Assembly (NCBI RefSeq): GCF_031143425.1
Contig: NC_090444.1
Location: 57,345,533 to 57,409,532, forward strand
DNA from: Pleurodeles waltl
Taxonomy: Eukaryota; Chordata; Amphibia; Caudata; Salamandridae
DNA: 64,000 nucleotides
Direction: 5' to 3'
This document shows, piece by piece, positions 38,581 through 50,111 of this stretch. The first letter of the stretch is position 1. Each line of letters begins with the position of its first letter. The notes below the pieces were generated by a model. That model was given only the letters and a program-made list of their open reading frames with translations. It did not search any database and was not told the DNA's origin. The position numbers were made by a program, and so were the translations under genes.

Positions 38581-41500
38581 TTAGAGTTGAGAGTAAAAGT
38601 GCAACATCTGAGAAAAAAGCAGAAGTAAAGGTGGTGAAAGAGAAGAAGAAGGAAACTCAAAATACACCTGATAAAGAGTTTAGAGGACAGTGTTTCAGAT
38701 GCGGAATGACAGGTCACATGGCTTACTGGAAAGACTGCCCAGCATGGAGGGCAGTATGTAAAGGTTGTGGCAAGAAAGGTCATTTTGTCGCATGTTGTAG
38801 ATATAAGAAAAATGATAAAAGAAATAACACTGTCAAAGTTTCTGAGGTTTATGATGAAATTGTGTTGCAAGTAAACAATTCAGGCGAAGGTAATCCCAAA
38901 GACATCATAAAAATAGATAACACTGAGGTTGAAGCAATGTTTGATTCATGTTCACGTCTAACAATCATTTCTGACCAGGTGTTTTGTAGAAATTTTGCAA
39001 ACAAAGTAAAATTGTGTGAAATGGACATAGAACCTGGCGGGTATGGGGGTCAGCCAATAGCCATGAGAGGATACTTTTGGGGAATTATTCAATATGGAGA
39101 AACAGAAACACAAACTAAAGTCTATGTAGCAGAAAGAGGTGACAACATTTTAAGCTGGCCTGTTCAAAAAAACTTAGGAGTTATCTTGGACCCTAATGCA
39201 TCACCTCAAATCAAAGTTCAAGAAGTACAAGAAAATTACTTTGTAAATACATTTCCAGAAGTTTACACTGAGAAACTGGGATGCCTCAAAACATACATTC
39301 ACAAAATAAAACTGAAGCAGAATGCAATCCCAGTTGTTTATAAAGTCCGACGACTACCAATAAGTATCCTAGATGCTGTGAGGGATGAGTTAGAGAAACT
39401 TTGTAAGCAAAATGTCATTGAACCTGTTGAAGCAACGGAGTGGCTTGCTCCGATTGTAGTGGCTCGCAAAGCGGATAATAAAGTGAGATTATGTGTGGAC
39501 TTGCGTGAACTAAACAAGGAAGTGGTAGTAGAGAGATTTCCCCTACCTACTATTGCAGAAATGTTCACCGCCCTAAAAGGAGCAAAGGTCTTTTCAACCC
39601 TAGATCTGGCCTCAGCATATTACCAAGTCAGACTACACCCAGATTCCCAAGACCTAACCTCTTTTATCTCACCTATGGGTGCATATAAATTCAAACGTAT
39701 GCCTTTTGGATTAATTTCAGCATCCTCGGTCTTCCAAAGAGCTATGACGGAAATCCTAAAAGGTATTCCAGACGTTTTCTACTACCAAGATGATGTGCTA
39801 GTTTGTGGAGCAACCAACATGGAACATCAAGCTAGGGTTGAACAAGTCCTCAAAAGATTTAAGAAATTTGGCCTCACAGTGAGAGTGGACAAATGTCAAT
39901 TCGCATGTCCAGAGATATCCTACCTAGGACACAAAATTTCAGGCAAAGGGATCGAACCGAAGGGAGATCTTGTGAAATCAATAATAGATTTATCAACTCC
40001 ATCAAACAAAGATGAACTTCGATCATTTCTTGGGATGGTGGAATTTTACAGTAAGTTCATTTCTAACTTCTCTGAAAGAACATTCCACATGAGATCACTT
40101 TTTAAATTCAAAACAGAATTTATGTGGGACTCCTTGTGTGATAAAGAATTCCAGGATGTGAAACAGTGCCTCAGGAATGCACCCAACCTCAGTGCCTTTA
40201 TACCAGGGAGGAAAGTGATAGTGACCACAGACGCCAGCACAAAAGGTCTGGGAGCTGTCCTATCCCAAGTTAATAGTAAAGGAGAAGTCACCATAGCGTT
40301 TGCCTCAAGATCATTGAGAGGAGCAGAAGCCAACTACTCGGCGATAGAAAGAGAGGCATTGGCTGTATATCGGGCCCTCCAAAAATTTAAAAATGTCATT
40401 TGGGGTAGTGAATTCAAGGTCAGAACTGATCACAAACCGCTAAAGGAGATATTTGAGAAGAAAGGTCTAGATGCTATATCAAGTCGCATTAGGAAGTGGA
40501 TAATCAATCTGCAGGAGTACACATTCACAGTTGACTACATCCCAGGTGTAAAAAACAAAGCAGCAGACTGCCTATCCAGATTACCTCCCAGCACAGATAG
40601 TGTTGTGGATGACAAACAACTTTCAGAGGAGGAAGATGTTGTGCTCTCGAATGTCTGCGTAATATCTGAAGGGGTGATAACAGAAGCAGAATGGAAAACA
40701 AACCTCAGAGAAGATGAGGATCTGAATTTGGTCAGGCAGTACTTGAACAGCAAATGGCCGTTTAAAACCCAAATCAACGACAAACTGAAGGCATTTTGGT
40801 GTGTGAGGAATGAATTAGCAGAACATGATGACTGCTTGTTTCGAGGTACAAAACTGATACCCCCAAGTAATCTAAGACTGAAACTTATCAACAGAGCTCA
40901 CAAGGGTCATTTTTGTGTGTCCAAAACCAAAGAGAGAATACGAATGGACTTTTGGTGGCCTGGTATGGATATCCAAATTGAAAGGTGCATAAGGGAGTGT
41001 GTACCCTGCAATGAGAGTGACAAAATTCTAATTACAAGAAAACCACCAATGCAGTTGCGTAAACTCCCAAAACACCCCTGGGATGAACTGGCACTGGACC
41101 TTATAGGGCCCCTACAAGGTGAACAGGCCACACCATATATCATAGTTGTAATCGATTTGTACTCTAGGTGGCCTGAAATAAAAATCACAGCCGACATCAG
41201 CTCCAGTAGTGTCATAAAATTTTTAAGTGAACTATTTGCAAGAGAAGGATTACCATCATCAATACAAACGGACAATGGTGTCCAATTCTGCTCAAATGAA
41301 ATGCAAACATACATGAAAGAGAATGGTATAACACATTGTCGTTCAGCTTTATACCACCCAGAGACAAATGGAGCCGTTGAACGATTTAACAAAACTTTAA
41401 AAGAGATCATTCAGCTTGCTAAAGTAAATTCCCTCAACTGGAAGATGGAAATAGCAAAAAGAATTATTGAATATCGCCTGACTCCACACCAAAGTACTCG

Positions 41501-41660
41501 GAAAACACCTTTTGAATTACTTAAAGGGAGAAAGCCCCATTCACAACTACTTCCATCATGGATGAAATGGGGAAAAGGATGGGTCACAATAAACACGAAA
41601 CAGCCATGGAGACAGCAGGAAATCCGAAAACAGGAGAGGAGAAAGGAGAAATATGACTGA
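38581..41660 (+). pseudogene. Inner Gypsy gag end and pol polyprotein
   Basis: A single open frame continues Gag and runs through Pol. Two zinc knuckles are seen (CFRCGMTGHMAYWKDC, CKGCGKKGHFVACC, 38690-38800). The protease site reads DSCS (about 38942), where DTG or DSG is usual. RT shows FSTLDLASAYYQ and YYQDDVLV (about 39780). RNase H has TTDASTKGLGAVL and RTDHKPL. Integrase has the H/C cluster (40890-41010) and the D, D, E blocks DLIGP, TDNGVQF and NGAVERF (41095-41380). A TGA at 41658-41660 ends it. The same frame stays open beyond that stop to 41928 and encodes a VGDWVKVK-type integrase C-terminal domain, so the stop is probably a point mutation. Upstream, the frame is fused to about 76 codons of MITE sequence. 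Confidence 0.93.
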
Positions 41661-41929
41661 GATAATCACACAAAAGACAATAAAGTTTCGGTAGGTGACT
41701 GGGTAAAGGTCAAGGCTCCCACGGGAAGCGCTAAGGACTCGAAATTCACAAGAGCAATGAGAGTGGTCAAATTGTTCCGCAATGCTGTGAAAACAGATGA
41801 TGGCAGAATATGGAACCTAGGGAGGATAGCTATAATCAAGCCTTCCTCAATTGGATATACAACCCACAATGCCTGTAGAGGAGGATCAAACAAAAACAAA
41901 CCACATGGAATTGTGGAATCCTTGTGAAC
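41661..41929 (+). pseudogene. Integrase C-terminal domain beyond the premature stop
   Basis: In the same frame as pol, VGDWVKVKAP (about 41695) and FTRAMRVVKLF precede a natural stop near 41927. The domain matches the SH3-like tail of Gypsy integrases. Confidence 0.75.
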
Positions 41930-42005
41930 ACCGCGTGAAAGTGAAGACACCTCATGGAGATATCCCTGTAGAGTACGAACACGACCCGTTCGACCACCGA
42001 AATAT
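41930..42005 (+). other. Inner Gypsy 3' region, left piece
   Basis: A short non-coding remainder before the MITE; the region resumes at 52719. Confidence 0.5.
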
Positions 42006-42008
42006 TTA

Positions 42009-42935
42009 GGCCCGTATTTATACTTTTTGACGCTAAACTGCGCTAACGCAGTTTAGCGTCAAAAATATTAGCGCCGGCTAACGCCATTCTGAAGCGCCAT
42101 GCGGGCGCCGTATTTATTGAATGGCGTTAGCCGGCGCTAGCAGACCGGCGCTGCCTGGTGTGCGTGGAAAAAAAACACGTACACCAGACAGCACCGGCGT
42201 AGGGGAAAATGGCGTTAGGGCGTCTTAAAATGGGGCAAGTCAGGTTGAGGCAAAAAAATCGCCTCAACCCGATTTGCGCCATTTTTTTACGACGCCCAGG
42301 CGCCATTTACATGACTCCTGTCTTAGTAAAGACAGGAGTCATGCCCCCTTGCCCAATGGCCATGCCCAGGGGACTTATGTCCCCTGGGCATGGTCATTGG
42401 GCATTGTGGCATGTAGGGGGGCACTAATCAGGCCCCCCTATGCCACAAATTTTTGTTTTTAAAAAATATATATATATACTTACCTGAACTTACCTGAATG
42501 TCCCTGGGGTGGGTCCCTCCATCCTTGGGGGTCCTCCTGGGGTGGGCAAGGGTGGCAGGGGGGGTCCCTGGGGGCAGGGGAGGGCACCTGTGGGCTAATT
42601 CTGAGCCCACAGGTCCCTTAACGCCTGCCCTGAACCAGGCGTTAAAAAGAGGCGCAAAAGCGGGTTTTTTTAACCCGCCCACTCCCGGGCGTGATTTTTG
42701 CCCGGGAGTATAAATACGACGCATATGCTACGGAGTCATTTTTTAAGACGGGAACGCCTACCTTGCATCTCATTAACGCAAGGAAGGGGTTCACGCCAAA
42801 AAATGACACTAATTCCTCATACTTTGGCGCTAGACGCGTCTAACGCCAAAGTATAAATATGGCGTTAGTTTTGCGTCGAATGTGCGTCGAAAAAAACTAC
42901 GCAATTTTGGCGCAAACGGAGTATAAATACGGGCC
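42009..42935. mobile_element. Second Harbinger-type MITE, different terminal family
   Basis: Termini GGCCCGTATTTATACT and its complement AGTATAAATACGGGCC, with TTA at 42006-42008 and 42936-42938. The interior is mostly hairpins: TTTTGACGCTAAACTGCG with its complement at 42028-42066, GACTCCTGTCTT/AAGACAGGAGTC at 42313-42341, and CCATGCCCAGGGGAC/GTCCCCTGGGCATGG at 42360-42392. No coding sequence. The ends differ from the GGGGGTCATTCTGACC family, so it probably depends on another Harbinger transposase. Confidence 0.9.
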
Positions 42936-43276
42936 TTAATGGACTCTGGGGGTCATTCTGACCCTGGCGATCGGTGTTAATGCGGCGGCCAACCCGCCAA
43001 CAGGCTGGAGGTCGAAAAAATGGAATTCCGACCCTGGCGGGAACCGCCAACACAGCCCGCCACTTTAACACTCCGACCGCCACCGCGGGACAAACAAACA
43101 GCGCGGCGGTCACCGCCAACAGCCAGGCGGGAGACAATGTACCGCCCACCCTATCACGACCCACCAATCCGCCACCTTTTCCGGGGCGGTTGCCCCGCCG
43201 ATAAAAACACGGCGGAAACAGACTTTTCAAACGGAAAACGCTCACCTCTACACACTCCACGCGGAATCGGGACAGC

Positions 43277-46200
43277 ATGGAACCGGAACTCCACATCCTC
43301 CCAGCCATTGTCTTCCTGCTCCTCTACCAGGAGCACGAACGCCGGCGCAGACGACAACGGTGAGTACTGCACCTACGACACAGGGGAGGGGGGAGGCAAA
43401 AAATTACGGGCACACACATACGCGACACACCCACCCCCACCCTCACCCACTACAACACACACATCAATGCAGAGCAACAACTCAGAGTGACACCCCCCCA
43501 AACCCCCCGGAAGAATGCAAAGACAAAATAAAATGATCACTTTCAAATTTAAGTATATTATTGGAAATATAAAGATAAGTGAAATATCAAATATATAAAT
43601 AAAATGAATTACAATATGAACAATATATACAGAGCTCAAAAGTCCGGTCCATATTGGCCATCTGCCATTGTCCGTGGGCCAATGGGCCTAAACACATGGG
43701 CAAAGCCCACACACGAGGCCTGATTCCATTGGAGAGAACACTGCAGGGGCATCAGATAGTAAAACTACAGGCACCTCAGGGGGAAGGGAAGGGGGGGCAC
43801 CTCAGCCAGATGAGTCCACGATGCCAGATCCACTGTTCAATCCTGGGGAGTGCAAAGCCACAGTCTCACAAGTCTCTACAGTGGGTGGGCTGTCCACTGT
43901 ACCATCCTGGGTAGTGCAAAGCCACAGTCTCACAGGTCCAGACAGTGGGTGGGCTGCCCACTGTACCATCCTGGGGAGTACAAAGCCACAGTCTCTCAAG
44001 TCTCTACAGTGGGTGGGCTGCCCACTGTACCATCCTGGGGAGTGCAAAGCCACAGTCTCTCAAGTGAGAGGAAGGGCCCAGCGGAGCGGTGCTTGACAGG
44101 AAGGGCCCAGCGGAGCGGTTCAGAGACGGCGGTGCCCAGCGGAGCGGTGCTTGAGAGGAAGGGCCCAGCGGAGCGGTGCTTGAGATGAAGGGCCCAGCGG
44201 AGCGGTGCTTGAGATGAAGGGCCCAGCGGAGCAGTGCTTGAGATGAAGGGCCCAGCGGAGCGGTGCTTGACAGGAAGGGCCCAGCGGAGCGGTTCAGAGA
44301 TGGTGGTGCCCAGCGGAGCGGTGCTTGAGAGGAAGGGCCCAGCGGAGCGGTGCTTGACAGGAAGGGCCCAGCGGAGTGGTGCTTGAGATGAAGGGCCCAG
44401 CGGAGCAGTGCTTGACAGGAAGGGCCCAGCGGAGCGGTGCTTGACAGGAAGGGCCCAGCGGAGCGGTGCTTGACAGGAAGGGCCCAGCGGAGCGGTTCAG
44501 AGACGGCGGTGCCCAGCGGAGCGGTGCTTGAGAGGAAGGGCCCAGCGGAGCGGTGCTTGAGATGAAGGGCCCAGCGGAGCGGTGCTTGACAGGAAGGGCC
44601 CAGCGGAGCGGTGCTTGAGATGAAGGGTCCAGCGGAGCGGTGCTTGAGATGAAGGGCCCAGCGGAGCGGTGCTTGACAGGAAGGGCCCAGCGGAGCGATT
44701 CAGAGACGGCGGTGCCCAGCGGAGCGGTGCTTGAGAGGAAGGGCCCAGCGGAGAGGTGCTTGACAGGAAGGGCCCAGCGGAGCGGTGCTTGAGATGAAGG
44801 GTCCAGCGGAGCGGTGCTTGAGATGAAGGGCCCAGCGGAGCGGTGCTTGACAGGAAGGGCCCAGCGGAGCGGTGCTTGAGATGAAGGGCCCACCGGAGCG
44901 GTGCTTGACAGGAAGGGCCCAGCGGAGCGGTGCTTGAGATGAAGGGCCCAGCGGAGTGGTGTTTGAGATGAAGGGCCCAGCGGAGCGGTGCTTGACAGGA
45001 AGGGCCCAGCGGAGCGGTTCAGAGACGGCGGTGCCCAGCGGAGCGGTGCATGAGAGGAAGGGCCCAGCGGAGTGGTGCTTGAGATGAAGGGCCCAGCGGA
45101 GCGCTGCTTGAGATGAAGGGCCCGGCGGAGCGGTGCTTGACAGGAAGGGCCCAGCGGAGCGGTGCTTGAGATGAAGGGCCCAGCGGAGCGGTGCTTGAGA
45201 TGAAGGGCCCAGCGGAGCGGTGCTTGACAGGAAGGGCCCAGCGGAGCAGTTCAGAGACGGCGGTGCCCAGCGGAGCGGTGCTTGACAGGAAGGGCCCAGC
45301 GGAGCGGTGCTTGAGATGAAGGGCCCAGCAGAGCGGTGCGTGAGATGAAGGGCCCAGCGGAGCGGTGCTTGACAGGAAGGGCCCAGCGGAGCGGTGCTTG
45401 ACAGGAAGGGCCCAGCGAAGCGGTGCTTGAGATGAAGGGCGCAGCTGAGAGGTGCTTGACAGGAAGGGCCCAGCGGAGCGGTGCTTGAGATGAAGGGCCC
45501 AGCGGAGCGGTGCTTGACAGGAAGGGCCCAGCGGAGCGGTGCTTGAGATGAAGGGCCCAGCGGAGCGGTGCTTGAGATGAAGGGCCCAGCGGAGCGGTGC
45601 TTGACAGGAAGGGCCCAGCAGAGCGGTTCAGAGACGGCGGTGCCCAGCGGAGCGGTGCTTGAGAGGAAGGGCCCAGCGGAGCGGTGCTTGAGATGAAGGG
45701 CCCAGCGGAGCGGTGCTTGACAGGAAGGGCCCAGCGGAGCGGTGCTTGAGATGAAGGGCCCAGAGGAGCGGTGCTTGAGATGAAGGGCCCAGCGGAGCGG
45801 TGCTTGAGATATAGGGCCCAGCGGAGCGGTGCTTGTCATGGCGGGGCCCTGTTCAGCGGTGCTTGTCTTGAAGGGCCCTGTTCAGCGGTGCTTGACACGG
45901 CGGGGCCCTGTTCAGCGGTGCTTGTCTTGAAGGCCCCTGTTCAGTGGTGCTTGACACGGCGGGGCCCTGTTCAGCGGTGCTTGTCATGGCGGGGCCCTGT
46001 TCAGCGGTGCTTGACGCAGCGGGGCCCTGTTCAGCGGTGCTTGTGATGTGTTCTCAGGGCACCAGATCCGACCAATAATTACCGCTCACTCGCCATCCGA
46101 CCTTTCGCTTGCAGGGCCCTCATGTGCTGGAGTCCTGGGCCCGTGGGTGCCCTCCAACACACCCGGAATGGGGCTTGTGGGGCCCTCCTGGCCAGCTCGC

Positions 46201-49200
46201 CTGCAGCCTGACTTCTCCGCCGTGCTGCCCTTGCCCTCCTTTGCCGAGTCTCTGGGGCCCTTGCCTCCCTTTGAGGATGTGCCAGGTGACGGTGCCAGGG
46301 GAGTGCCTTTTGGGGCTGCCGTCTCAGGCCTCTCGCGCCGGCTCTTTCCCTTTTTCGTTTTCTTCCCAGGGGGTGGGCTGGCTGTTCCCTTGCTGCTGGC
46401 CAATGTTGCTGCCCTAGAAGGTGGTGGACTCCAATAGCCCTGGACTATGGTCCTTGGAGGTCCAGGGCTTGTGGTGGCTGAGGTGCTAGTTGGACTCTTA
46501 CGAGTGGGAGGGGGTGGGTCAGGTGGTGCAAAGAGGTTAATTTTGGAAAGGAAAAACTTTTTAGGAGCAGTGGGAAGGGTAGGTGCAGTGGGTATGGGAG
46601 TGGAGGGAGAGGATGTGGTTGTAGGAGAGTCAAGTGTGCTGTCTTTGGGTGCAGGTGCTTGTGACGGAGGCTGTCGTGAGGTGGATGGCTGTTGGGTGGG
46701 TGGCTGCCTGCGTTTGTGTGTTTTGGAAGAGGGGGTGACAGACACAGTGGGAGAGGACACAGGGGACGTGTAAATGGCAGTGGGGGTGGTGACTGCACGT
46801 GTGCGGAGTGTTCTGGTGGGTGTGGTGGTGATGGACGTACTGGCTGATGGTTGTGTGCATGCAGGTGTGAGTGGAGACGTCACAGGGAGGGAGGAGGGAG
46901 ACGAGGAGGAGGGGGACACAGAGGAGGCAGTGGCTGTTGGAATGTCTGCATGTGGATGTTGCTTGGGTGAATGCTTGTGTGATCTGTGGTGCTTATGTCT
47001 GGATGAGCTGCCCTTGGGTGTTGAGGTTTGTGCAGGCTGGTCTGTAGGTGTGGCTGGGATAGGCAGAGGAACTGGGATGAGGTAATTGGAGGGGGGAGGC
47101 TAGAGACAGGGACAATGGCTGCCGTCAGTGCTGAGGCCAGAGCGTTGAACGACCGCTGATGGGCAGCCTGACCCGAATGAATGCCCTCCAGGTATGCATT
47201 GCTCCGGTGCACCTCCCTTTCTACACCCTGGATGGCATTCAAAAGGGTAGACTGCCCAACAATGAGCGTCTGGAGGAGGTCAATGATCTCCTCACTGAGG
47301 GCAGCAGGGGTAACTGGGGCAGGGCCTGAGGTGCCTGGGGCGAAGGAGATGGCAGGCTTCCTGGCCGAGCGGGCACGGCGCGAACGCTGAGGGGCTGCTG
47401 GGAGGGCGGAGCTGGTGCGCTGGGTGGCGGCTGTACCTGTTGTAGCGGTGGGCACGGATGTTGCCGCCACCACAAGGGAGCTCCCTTCCGAGGACGTGTC
47501 GGTGTCGCTGACGTCTGCACGGGTCCCCGTTGTGGTGCTCCCCTCGCCCTCCGTCTCACTGGTGAACTCGGAGTCGGTTGCATGGCCCTCCGGGTCTATG
47601 TGAGATGCAGCTCCCTCGTGCTCCGATGCCACTTCTCCTCCGCCTGATGATGCTAATGCACACATGAACAGGAAGACCAAAAAAAAGGGGGGGGGAAATA
47701 AAGACATGTTGAGTGCATGCATTGGCGACACCGTTGGCGGAGAGGACAGACACAGAAGCCACCTGCACTACGCCGTGCACTCGGTGTACACTAGTCAATT
47801 ATTGGGACTTGGCCTACACGCCTATGGAGGACAAATGCACACATAGGTGACCCAGGGCCATGGATAGCTGTACTTAGCACCCTACAGAGGTGTGGGGCGG
47901 GGGCACAGGGCCATGCCTTACGGAGGGGCCTAGCCTACAGAAATCGCCCTGGCCTAGGGATACCCACAGCCCTCCTCCCCCACCCAGGCACCTCCACTGT
48001 GCGCTAATATCGCAGAATGTGCTGGTACTCACCCCCTTGTGTCTGCTGTGATGTCCTCACGTGCCCATCCAAATCGGGGTAAGCCACCGCCAGGATCCGG
48101 GACATCAGGGGGGTCAATTGCCGTGTGGCACCCCTCCTAGGTTGGGAGGCCATCCCCAGCAGAGCCTCCGCGGTCTGTCTGCTCCCGCGGCGGATGTCCT
48201 CCCATCTCTTGCGGCAGTGGGTGCCCCGTCTGTTGTGGACCCCCAGGGCCCGGACGTCCTTGGCGATGGCACGCCAAATTTCGATCTTCTGATGGGCGCT
48301 GACCTATGTGACATGTACAGGGGGGGGAAATAACATCATTTTCTGCATGCTCGATGTATGTGGCCCCCCCTCCCCACCCTTGCCATGTGGCACATGCTCT
48401 CATCTGTCGTCTGATGCATGCCTCAATCGCTCCCCTCCCCACCATCTTTCATCCACCCCACTCAACACAGGCATTGCCCACAAAGCATGCTCCCAGTGTA
48501 CTTACCTGTTGGTCTGGAGGACCGTAGAGTAGCGCATACTGGGGAAGGACCCCATCCACGAGCTTGTCCAATTCTTCTGAAGTGAAGGCAGGGGCCCTTT
48601 CCCCAGTCGCTTGAGCCATTGTCTCTTCCAGACCGAGTTCACAGCAGCACTTGCAGTATAGGTCCTCTCCTGTGGATGATCAGGTATCAAGTGATTAAGC
48701 AGATAGGAAATGGCGGTCACGCCCACGGCGGTGCGTACCGCGGCGGTGCGTACCGCGACCGCCGGCGCACATCGTCATTGGCTCCTGAAACCCATAGGGT
48801 TCAATGTTAACCAATGCGGCTTTGCGCCGCGGTCTTCGACCGCCACGGTGTGCCACACCAGCGCATTGACCTCACATCCCATTGTCGCACTTCACAGGTC
48901 AGGCAGCCGCCATTTCAAGGGCCCACATGGCTTAATTCCTACTGCGTCACACATGCCTAGGCCTTGCATCGACACTCATACAAGCCATTCACTGCATTGA
49001 GATTCGTGTACTGTGCAAGCTGTGGGAACGTACCTGTGGGTTGATTGACTCTGTGCTCCATGTTGTCCTTCCTAGGCACCGTCCGCTGGGACTTGCGAGG
49101 AGACGGAGGAATGTTCCCGTGTACAGACTGCTGGTGGACCTGTCGACACTGGAAGAAAGACACATCATACAGACATACAGGCTTGACAGAGCCACTATAC

Positions 49201-50111
49201 AGGAACTGTGTGCCCAGTTGGAGCCAGACCTGATGTCACCCATCCGCCAACCCACAGGGATCCCCCCTCTAGTGCAGGTTCTGTCAGTACTCCATTTTTT
49301 GGCAAGTGGGTCATTTCAAACTACGGTGGCCATTTCTTCTGGGATGTCTCAGCCTATGTTTTCCAAGGTGTTGTCCAGAGTCATGTCTGCCCTGATGAAA
49401 TACATGCGGAGCTACATCATTTTCCCTGAGGTGGGGGATTTGCCTACAGTGAAGGGTGATTTCTATGCCCTTGGACATATTCCCAACATCATTGGTGCCA
49501 TTGATGGGACCCATGTGGCTTTGGTCCCCCCCAGAGACAGTGAACAGGTGTACAGGAACAGAAAAAGTTATCATTCGATGAATGTCCAGGTGGTCTGTTT
49601 GGCTGACCAGTACATCTCTCATGTAAATGCCAAGTTCCCAGGGTCAGTGCATGACGCGTATGTCAGGCGAAATAGCAGCATCCCTTACGTGATGGAACTA
49701 CTTCAGAGACACCGTGTGTGGCTAATTGGTGACTCTGGTTACCCCAACCTGCCCTGGCTATTGACCGCAGTGAGGAATCCCAGGACAAGGGCAGAGGAAC
49801 GGTACAATGGTGCCCATGGGCGTACTAGGAGGGTGATCGAGCAGACCTTCGGCCTCCTGAAGGCCAGGTTTAGGTGCCTGCATATGACAGGTGGATCCCT
49901 AATGTACTCACCAAAGAATGTGTGCCATATCATTGTGGCCTGCTGTATGCTTCACAACCTGGCTTTGCGACCCCAGGTGCCTTTCCTGCAGGAGGACGGT
50001 CCAGATGTTGGTGTTGTGGCAGCTGTGGAGCCTGCAGAGAGTGAAGAGGAGGAAGACGAAGAGGACGACACAGACAACAGGGACACAGTGATACAGCAGT
50101 ATTTTCAGTAA
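43277..50111 (+). CDS. HARBI1-like: HARBI1-like PIF/Harbinger transposase, two exons with 5.7-kb intron
   Basis: The transposase cuts and rejoins element ends, using a DDE nuclease. Exon 1 (43277-43359) has the only good start ATG and ends CAACG/GTGAGT. Exon 2 (49076-50111) follows the acceptor GTCCTTCCTAG. The phase joins exactly and gives 372 codons. Upstream of the acceptor the open frame has no ATG, and the first internal ATG (about 49230) would lose a conserved part. Exon 1 encodes MEPELHILPAIVFLLLY and an Arg-rich end, possibly a nuclear signal. Exon 2 has the helix-turn-helix-like FLASGSFQTTVA, then AIDGTHVAL (D171), SVHDAYV (D221), IGDSGYPNL (D247) and VIEQTFGLLKARFRCL (E283). Which Asp is the second catalytic one is not settled here. 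The acidic C-terminus is followed by a possible 3' UTR intron (GTAAG at 50119). No stop or frameshift is seen, so it may be functional. Confidence 0.88.
43840..44068. repeat. 63-bp tandem repeat in H1
   Basis: CCTGGGGAGTGCAAAGCCAC recurs at about 43842, 43905, 43969 and 44033, each followed by CTCTACAGTGGGTGGGCTG. The same repeat occurs seven times in H2 at 56745-57215. Confidence 0.88.
44069..45836. repeat. 29-bp tandem array in H1, about 60 units
   Basis: The unit is GAAGGGCCCAGCGGAGCGG followed by TGCTTGACAG or TGCTTGAGAT, with an occasional variant TTCAGAGACGGCGGTGCCCA. It lies in the transposase intron, downstream (on the minus strand) of gene B. The GCGGTGCTTGA core is shared with the neighbouring 30-bp array and with the H2 array. 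Long open frames on both strands arise only because the unit lacks stop codons. Confidence 0.93.
45837..46050. repeat. 30-bp tandem array in H1
   Basis: About seven units of GGCCCTGTTCAGCGGTGCTTG with alternating fillers (TCTTGAAGG, ACACGGCGGG, TCATGGCGGG). The core CCTGTTCAGCGGTGCTTG is the same as in the H2 array at 57340-58280. Confidence 0.88.
46086..48619 (-). pseudogene. Harbinger gene B, MYB/MADF-like accessory protein, three exons, frameshifted
   Basis: Minus-strand exons: 48619-48506 (114 bp, start ATG, donor CAG/GTAAGT), 48303-48033 (271 bp, acceptor CACATAG, donor GGGG/GTGAGT) and 47652 onward (acceptor GCATTAG). Phases agree throughout. Exons 1-2 encode a helical DNA-binding domain (EELDKLVDGVLP; IWRAIAKDVRAL; CRKRWEDIRR) of the MYB/SANT-MADF type. 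Exon 3 is Ser/Thr/Pro-rich with a helical stretch (ALSEEIIDLLQTLIVGQSTL). Compared with H2, exon 3 changes frame near 47085; the in-phase frame stops at 46880, while the overlapping frame carries the Lys/Pro-rich end (KKTKKGKSRR) to 46086. The gene lies wholly in the transposase intron, in antisense. Such MYB-like partners usually bind element ends or import the transposase; its role here is inferred. Confidence 0.78.
48620..49040. promoter_or_regulatory. Candidate gene B promoter with facing CCAAT boxes
   Basis: Between gene B exon 1 and transposase exon 2 lies a block conserved in H2 (61061-61110): TCATTGGCTCCTG, then CCCATAGGGT, CAATGTTAACCAATGC. It carries a CCAAT box on each strand (48776-48780 on minus, 48811-48815 on plus). 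Just next to it, 48715-48768 repeats GCGGT/ACCGC blocks. Function is inferred from conservation and position only. Confidence 0.45.

Noticed and set aside
44294..45839. Minus-strand open frames with repeated KHRSAGPF/STAPLGPS-type peptides
   Set aside because: Translation of the stop-free 29-bp array; the peptide repeat of 29 residues is just three DNA units.
44069..46050. CRISPR-like regular repeats
   Set aside because: Units are contiguous with no unique spacers, the setting is eukaryotic transposon DNA, and there are no cas genes.
46445..46798. Plus- and minus-strand Pro/Leu or Gly/Val frames over gene B exon 3
   Set aside because: Shadow frames of the Ser/Thr/Pro-rich gene B sequence.
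49041..49075. A transposase start at TTG 49041
   Set aside because: Not an ATG, and the residues before 49076 are intron sequence that differs between copies, while the spliced ATG exon is conserved.
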